Shown: positions 46,333-52,320 of the stretch, piece after piece
Position numbering within the stretch: position 1 is the stretch's first letter
Layout of the letters: every line of letters begins with the position of its first letter
DNA from: Nymphaea colorata
Taxonomy: Eukaryota; Streptophyta; Magnoliopsida; Nymphaeales; Nymphaeaceae
Direction: 5' to 3'
Assembly: GCF_008831285.2 (NCBI RefSeq)
Contig: NW_022205028.1
Span: 1 to 52,320, forward strand
Length of the DNA stretch: 52,320 bases
Notes under the pieces: model-generated
The model's database searches: none
Told to the model about the DNA's origin: nothing
The model's input: only the letters and a program-made list of their open reading frames with translations
Translations under genes and position numbers: made by a program

Positions 46333-47728
46333 CTCCAGCCATCACCACCAAACCTGGCCACAGCCACAGGTTTCAAATGGTTACACTCGATTATGGTGTT
46401 GGCCAAGGTTTAACCGTTCCATACAATTAACTCAGGCTACAGTGATTGGTTATCCAACACCCTGCCCTCTCTTTTTTTCATGCTCTTTCCCCACCAATAG
46501 AAAAGAATGCGAGGAGAAGATAGACTTATTATCAAGCTTTTACTCTTTTTAGTTATTCTGTAGCTTCTACATCCCCACTTCTATTAATGAGAATATTCTT
46601 TGTTGTCCAGGCATCTCTTCCCCATTTATATTTTTGAATTTTCCCTCCATAGAAGACTGAGATTAATTTACGCTGTGCCCATAATTTGGCCGTAGCCTTT
46701 CATATTTCTATTTTCCTTTTAAGGTGTTCAGAAGAATTCTAATCTGAGTTAAAGATTAAACTTGGCTTGGATACTTAAGATACAGTAAAAATTAAACTCC
46801 GCTCTGTCCTCTCATTCAAACACAGAGCACTATACTTGCACTTTCAGTGGAACCTGAGTTATGCCAAACTGAAAATCTTGAATTTCTTTATAAGGATTAA
46901 TGCACTTGAAGATAAATACATCAGTCTTTATTGAATATTAATTTTTTTATTATATTTTTTGCACATAGGCCCTCATTTGATTAAAGTTACTGCAATCTTT
47001 AGGTGTGATTGAGATACTACACACGCATGTTTGCTCCAGTCATTACCACCGGACCTGTACACAGCCACAGGTGCTGAATGGTTACACTCAATTCGGGTAT
47101 TGACCAAGGCTTAACCCTTCCATACAATTCACTTAGGCTACAGTGATTGGTTATCCAACACCCCTTCCTCTTTTTTTTCATGCTCTTTCCCCACCAATAG
47201 AAAGGAATCTGAGGAGATGATTGACTGATTATGAAGCTTTTACTCTTTTTAGTTATTATGTAGCTTCTATATCCCCACTTCTATTAATGAGAATATTCTT
47301 CGCTGTCCATGCATCTGTTCTACATTTCTATTTTCAAATTTTCCCTTCCCTGAAGACAAAATCAATTTAGGCTGTGCCCAGAATTTGGCCATATCCTTTC
47401 ATATTTATATTTTCATTTTAATGAGTTCAGAAGAATTCTAATCTAAGTTAAAGATTAAACTTGAATCCTTAATTTATGGTAAAAATTAAACTTTGTTTGG
47501 TGCTCTCATTCAAACACAGAACACTATATTTTTCACTTTCAGTGGGACCTGAGTCATGTCAAGCTAAAAATCTTAAATTTCTTTTTAATGATTAATGCAC
47601 TTTAAGAGAAGTACGTTAGTCTCTATTGGAATATAAATTTCTATTATTATTTTTAGCATGTAGGCCCTGATTTGATTAAGGTTACTACAATCTTCAGGTG
47701 TGATTGGGATACTACACACACATGTTTG
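46333..47728 (+). repeat. Two tandem ~700 bp units inside the left arm
   Basis: CTCCAG.CAT.ACCACC begins at 46333 and 47034. CAGCCACAGG at 46361 recurs at 47062, 701 bp apart. Both units run through GGTTATCCAACACCC, TCATGCTCTTTCCCCACC and TTATGTAGCTTCTA/TTCTGTAGCTTCTA to a GATACTACACAC...TTTGCTCC end (47728). The second unit is about 695 bp. Confidence 0.9.
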
Positions 47729-48253
47729 CTCCTGCATGATACAGATTGAATTACCAAAATCTCTTCGAAGCTACATATAGTCAAGTGGTCTTGCATGATT
47801 TGTTGATTCTCTGTATGTCCTCGTGCTTGAAAGGTTTCAATCATTTTCTTTCTGTTTCCTGTTATTTTAGCAAATAGGGATGGGTAAAGTACCCAACTCT
47901 TTGGCTTATGCTGCTTGCTAAAGCATAAGCCTTCTGCTTGTTCCCTGTAGCATGAGAGAAGGCTTTGGACCTAAAGGAATCTGACTTTTGTGTTCTGGGA
48001 TGTAATATAGGGTATGCATATAAGTTTATTGAGACTTTAGTTCTAAGTCTTCTAACTATCTTGCTAAAAGTGACCATGAGGGCATTTATTTTGGTGTTAC
48101 CCTTGGCATAATTGTTGTAGAATAAGAACTGTTGCCATAATTGCATCTGGTTCCTATTCCATGTGCAGCATGAACAGAAACACCTTGTTCGAATGTTCTT
48201 GCATCCAGGTGCATCTGTTCCTCTTGGAACAGATGCTTGGTTGTCAATAATCA

Positions 48254-48257
<4 letters not shown>

Positions 48258-48290
<33 letters not shown>

Positions 48291-48298
48291 CATATACA
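48258..48298. repeat. (TA)n microsatellite, left arm
   Basis: TA-repeat interrupted by TATGTATA, followed by a GA-rich run. The corresponding run in the right arm, 49880-49951, is longer. Confidence 0.95.
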
Positions 48299-48555
48299 TA
48301 GAGAGAGAGGGAGAGATATATATGCATGGGTATGTGTGTATATAACTTCTTTATGTCAATATTCATTTAGCAGAATTGAACATATGGCAATTAATAAAAA
48401 TAAAAAGCACATTTTCAGTTAATAATTTGTTGTTAATATTACTGATCTTCTAGTAAAATTTTTGTATGTTTTCTTCCATAATGTACTTGCAGGTCAACAG
48501 CAATCTTTATGTTGATGAACCTAAGGGAATAAAATTATAAAATGAATACAGATAT

Positions 48556-49628
48556 CTACCAACATTAAGGATCCAATGTATCTACCAACATTATGGATCC
48601 AATGGAGATTTTAGTAGCAAAGTTTCTTATATGTACAAGTTAAAGTCCCACTGCTGTTAAAATAGATTCCACCACTCCTTCTTTTTGAAGTAGATTAGCA
48701 ATGAGAATAAAAAGCATAGTCAAGGAGGGATTTTCTTTTCTTTAAGTCCATATACAATTTCCATGGTTTATGCCATATTATCAAGGAAGGTTGAAACATA
48801 AAATACCTTGCCATAACCAACAACCAATGGTATTTAATCAACCTGAAACACTGGATTGTAGCAATAGTAAGTTTAAGATTTATCCTATCCTAAAAATCCA
48901 TGTTGAAGTAACATACCAACTTTACAATATTGATTTAAGGTTCTATACATGTGTTTCTATGTGTCCATGATCGTTTGGCTGAGCTTCGCCATGCATCGGT
49001 TTTAGGAATTCATACTGAGCTAAATGAGTATAACAATTTCAATATAGTCAAGCAACTAATGTAAGAACTGAAGACAGAGGTTGTCTAAACCAAAATAACA
49101 TTTTCTCTCCAAAATAAGAGATAATAAGCTTAATGTATGAACATAATGTCCATGCTCTCATGTGATATACTTTTTGAGTAGACTAGAAACATGAAGTATA
49201 AATCCAAGAATAATATTGAAAAGCAATAAAACTAATCATGAGCACTACAATGAAACTGAAAAGAGAAATGAACCTCATCAGAAACTACACATTGAAGCCG
49301 TGGATCTGATGTTGTTAGATCAATTAGCAGCTTGTCATCATTTGAAGTCAAAAGTTTCAAACCTTGAGGTTCATAACAAAGAGCTGGTCATTACAGTGAC
49401 CAAGAATGCTGTTACTTCATATTGTTAGAGAATCATAAGCTCACATACAAGTCCACAAAAATGGATACTTCAGACAACATTGAGAAATAGATAGATTGCA
49501 AAATATAGATGAAGATGGAAAATCCCTTGTTGCTCTTCAACCTAGCAAATAGACACTCAATAAGAGATGGGTGCTACATAACCATATTTGTGTGTGTCTC
49601 TGTGTGTGTATACATAGATAAATACTTA
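48556..49628. other. Spacer (loop) of the inverted repeat
   Basis: About 1,073 bp of sequence not repeated in either arm. It begins with a 26-30 bp tandem duplication (TATCTACCAACATTA.GGATCCAATG, at about 48552 and 48580). On plus, about 49216-49428 is open for 70 codons without an initial ATG and reads hydrophilic and heptad-like (LDQLAACHHLKSKVSNLEVH), ending in TAG. That looks more like an exon piece of a coiled-coil protein than chance, but I cannot name it. The remainder shows nothing. Confidence 0.6.
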
Positions 49629-49876
49629 TATCTGTATATATTTTATAATTTTGTTCCCTTAGGTCCATCAACATAAAGATTGCTGTTGATCTGCAAGTAC
49701 TTTATGGAAGAAAACATACACAAATTTTACTAAAAGACCAGTAATATTAACAACAAATTATTAACTGGAAATGTGCTTTTTATTTTTATTAATTTCCATA
49801 TGTTCAATTCTGCTAAATGAATATCGACATAAAGAAGTTATATACACACATACCCATATATATCTCTCTCTCTCTC

Positions 49877-49879
<3 letters not shown>

Positions 49880-49951
<72 letters not shown>
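49880..49951. repeat. (TA)n microsatellite, right arm
   Basis: About 70 bp of uninterrupted TA, next to a short GA/CT run (TCTCTCTCTCTCTC near 49863), mirroring the left arm at 48258. Confidence 0.95.
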
Positions 49952-49955
<4 letters not shown>

Positions 49956-50477
49956 ATTATTGACAACCAAGCACCTGTTCCAACAGGAACAGATGCACCT
50001 GGTTGCAAAAACATTCAAACAAGATGTTTCTGTTCATGCTGCACATGGAATAGGAACCAGACACAATTATGGCAACAGTTCTTATTCTAGAACAATTATG
50101 CCAAGGGTAACACCAAAATAAATACCCTCACAGTCACTTTGAGCAAGATAGTCAGAAGACTTAGAACTAAAGTCTTGATAAACTTATATGCATACCCTAT
50201 ATTACATCCCAGAACACAAAAGTCAGATTCCTTTAGGTCCAAAGCCTTCTCTCACGCTACAGGGAACAAGCAGAGGGCTTATGCTTTAGCAAGCAGCATA
50301 AGCCAAAGAGTTGGCTACTTTACCCATCCCTATTTGATAAAATAACAGTAAACATAGAAAGAAAATAATTGAAGCCTTTCAAGCACGAGGACATACAGAG
50401 AATCAACATATGATGCATGACCACTTGACTATATGTAGTTTCGAAGAGATTTTGGCAAGGCAATCCGTATCATGTAG

Positions 50478-51750
50478 GAGCAAACATGTGTGTGTAGTAT
50501 CTCAATCACACCTTAATATTGCAGTAACCTTAATCAAATCAGGGCCTACGTGCTAAAAATAATAAAAAAAATTATATTCCAATAAAGACTAACATACTTC
50601 TCTTCAAGTGCATTAATCCTTAAAGGGAAATTTAAGATTTTCAGTTTGACATGACTCAGGTCCCACTCAAAGTGCAAAATATAGTGTTCTGTGTTTGAAT
50701 GAGAGCGCCAAATGGAGTTTAATTTTTACCATAAATTAAGGATCCAAGTTTAATCTTTAACTTAGATTAGAATTCTTCTGAACTCGTTAAAATGAAAATA
50801 TAAGTATGAAAGGCTATGGCCAAATTCTGGGCACAGCCTAAATTGATCTTGGTCTTCAGGGAAGGGAAAATTTGAAAATAGAAATGTAGAACAGATGCAT
50901 GGACAGCAAAGAATATTCTCATTAATAGAAGAGGGGATATAGAAGCTACATAATAACTAAACAGAGTAAAAGCTTCATAATCAGTCTATTGTCTCCCCAG
51001 ATTCCTTTCTATTGGTGGGAAAAGAGCATGCAAAAAAAGAGGATGGGGTGTTGGATAACCAATCACTGTAGCCAAAGTGAATTGTATGGAACGGTTAAGC
51101 CTTGGCCAACACCCGAATTGAGTGTAACCATTCAGCACCTGTGGCTGTGGACAGGTTCGGTGGTAATGACTGGAGCAAACATGCATGTGTAGTATCTCAA
51201 TCACATCTAAAGATTGCAGTAACCTTAATCAAATGGGGCCTATTTGCAAAAAATGTAATAAAAAAATTATATTCAATAAAGACTGATGTATTTTAAGATT
51301 TTCAGTTTGTCATAGCTCAGGTCCCACTGAAGGTGCAAGTATAGTGTTCTGTGTTTGAATGAGAGCACAGAGCAGAATTTAATTTCTACTGTATCTTAAG
51401 TATTCAAGCCAAGTTTAATCTTTAACTCAGATTAGAATTCTTCTGAACTCGTTAAAAGGAAAATAGAAATATGAAAGGTACGGCCAAATTATGGGCACAG
51501 CCTAAATTAATCTCAGTCTTCAAGGGAGGGGAAATTTGAAAATAGAAATGTAGAAGAGATAACTGGACAGCAAAGAATATTCTCATTAATAGAAGTGGGG
51601 ATGTAGAAGCTACAGAATAACTAAAAAGAGTAAAAGCTTCATAATAAGTCTACCCTCTCCTCGCATTCTTTTCTATTGGTGGGGAAAGAGCATGAAAAAA
51701 CGAGATTCGGCACCTGTGGCTGTGGCCAGGTTTGGTGGTGATGGCTGGAG
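50478..51750 (-). repeat. Two tandem ~700 bp units inside the right arm
   Basis: Inverted counterparts of 46333-47728. GAGCAAACATG starts a unit at 50478 and again near 51173, and the second unit ends at CTGGAG, 51750. The outer unit is shortened by the ~95 bp gap. Confidence 0.85.
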
Positions 51751-52320
51751 AAGGGACCAGGGTTGAGTGGCTCTGGTTCGCCTAAATGAGCCCACAAAAT
51801 CTGGCCTGTCTGATTTTGATAATAAAAAGGCATTGGGTAATTCTGGTTGGCATTGTTTGGTAGAAAAAGATCAAACGAAAGTTGAGAGAGGAGGGAGGGA
51901 GGGGGCGGAAGCTTCACATTTGTACAAATAAATTTATTGCAAGATATGGAAATTGCATGTCAAATGAATGCCAACCAGCCATCTCTATACCATATTTACA
52001 ATTGCTTCCCAAAAAGTTTTATAAAAATGGGGAATATAAAAGAGCTGATGTGCCCATGCCCATGGAAACTAGATCAACCAAGTCCTAAACAATCAAAAGA
52101 AGAAAAAGAAGCAAAGAACCAGAATACCTCACCTTCGTAACTAATGTATCTTCAACCCAAGCCTGACAAAACAAAAAGAGAAGGAACCAATCCACGTTAG
52201 TCACATCATCCAAATATGAGATTCTGCATTCTCAGCAGAGGCAACAAAAAATCAAAAAAAAAAAAAAGAAAACCACAATTGAAACAACTGAAAAGATGAA
52301 AGAAACCCTACGTTCCTTCT

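Larger units (their letters stand above)
45768..48555 (+). repeat. Left arm of a giant imperfect inverted repeat
   Basis: About 2.79 kb that pairs with the reverse complement of 49629-52320. Matching landmarks: AGAAGGAACGTAGGGTTTC at 45768 with the last bases of the window, the GAAGCTTCCGCCCCCTCCCT region at 46168, TTGACAACCAAGCA/its complement near 48237, and ATACAGATAT at 48546. Most stretches of 20-30 bases align with few mismatches by eye. The arm holds two tandem ~700 bp units and a (TA)n run. No convincing gene: the 128-codon plus frame at 46166-46552 has an altered counterpart in the other arm and no family motif. Its outer limit cannot be set because the other arm leaves the window. 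Confidence 0.95.
49629..52320 (-). repeat. Right arm of the giant imperfect inverted repeat
   Basis: Reverse complement of 48555-45768, reaching the last base of the window and probably beyond. It differs from the left arm mainly by lacking about 95 bp around 51710 (left-arm 46370-46465), which accounts for the length difference, and by a longer TA run. Its frames (for example 51917-51639) mirror those of the left arm with changes and a shortened end, which argues against protein-coding selection. Confidence 0.95.

Noticed and set aside
46166-46552. A 128-codon frame in the left arm as a conserved gene
   Set aside because: The right-arm counterpart is shortened by a deletion, low in complexity, and no family motif is present.
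45768-52320. The inverted repeat as a simple assembly or library palindrome artefact
   Set aside because: The arms differ by many substitutions, a ~95 bp deletion and microsatellite length, and are separated by a unique spacer.

Overview
This is nuclear DNA of a flowering plant. The recognisable genes are plant families: a TPS-b-type terpene synthase with plastid-targeting leader, a CC-NB-LRR resistance gene, a secretory subtilase and a KDM5/JMJ-type histone demethylase with FYRN and FYRC modules. They carry GT-AG introns and sit in AT-rich, transposon-filled DNA with Ty1/copia remnants, hAT-like MITEs, microsatellites and a tRNA-like SINE head. The species cannot be named from the sequence.

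No intact gene was found. Layout: (1) 125-2501, minus: terpene synthase pseudogene, followed upstream by a ~365-385 bp tandem repeat (2579-3370). (2) 3.5-10.8 kb: MITE and transposon remnants, then a purine (GA) block with a ~200 bp period. (3) 10820-14079, plus: CNL resistance pseudogene whose LRR end contains an exact 60 bp (20 residue) repeat. (4) 14.4-18.5 kb: four MITEs, two with likely target-site duplications, and a decayed copia element with protease and reverse transcriptase remnants. (5) 19.5-24.9 kb: a possible unrecognised exon pair, then a GC-richer, non-coding, retroelement-like block. (6) 25.0-27.2 kb: AT-rich satellite-like DNA with higher-order duplications. (7) 27.2-27.9 kb: three tandem copies of a ~270 bp unit. 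(8) 28-32.4 kb: non-coding, strongly G-over-C-skewed block ending in a SINE-like tRNA fragment. (9) 32788-33686, minus: subtilase pseudogene. (10) 34863-37089, plus: C-terminal fragment of a JMJ demethylase with a near-perfect 124 bp duplication in an intron. (11) 38-44 kb: a dispersed repeat pair, a 251 bp MITE with an 8 bp target-site duplication, and a degenerate 254 bp tandem repeat. (12) 45768-52320: a very large imperfect inverted repeat, arms ~2.7 kb, spacer ~1.07 kb. Each arm holds two tandem copies of a ~700 bp unit, and the right arm runs off the window.

The four gene remnants do not form a pathway. They look like unrelated, decayed family members in a repeat-rich interval. The most unusual structure is the giant palindrome, which could be a foldback-type element, an inverted segmental duplication or a long-hairpin small-RNA locus. 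Several genes have many frame shifts; base substitutions to stop codons and loss of catalytic motifs argue for real decay, but indel errors in the assembly cannot be excluded from sequence alone.
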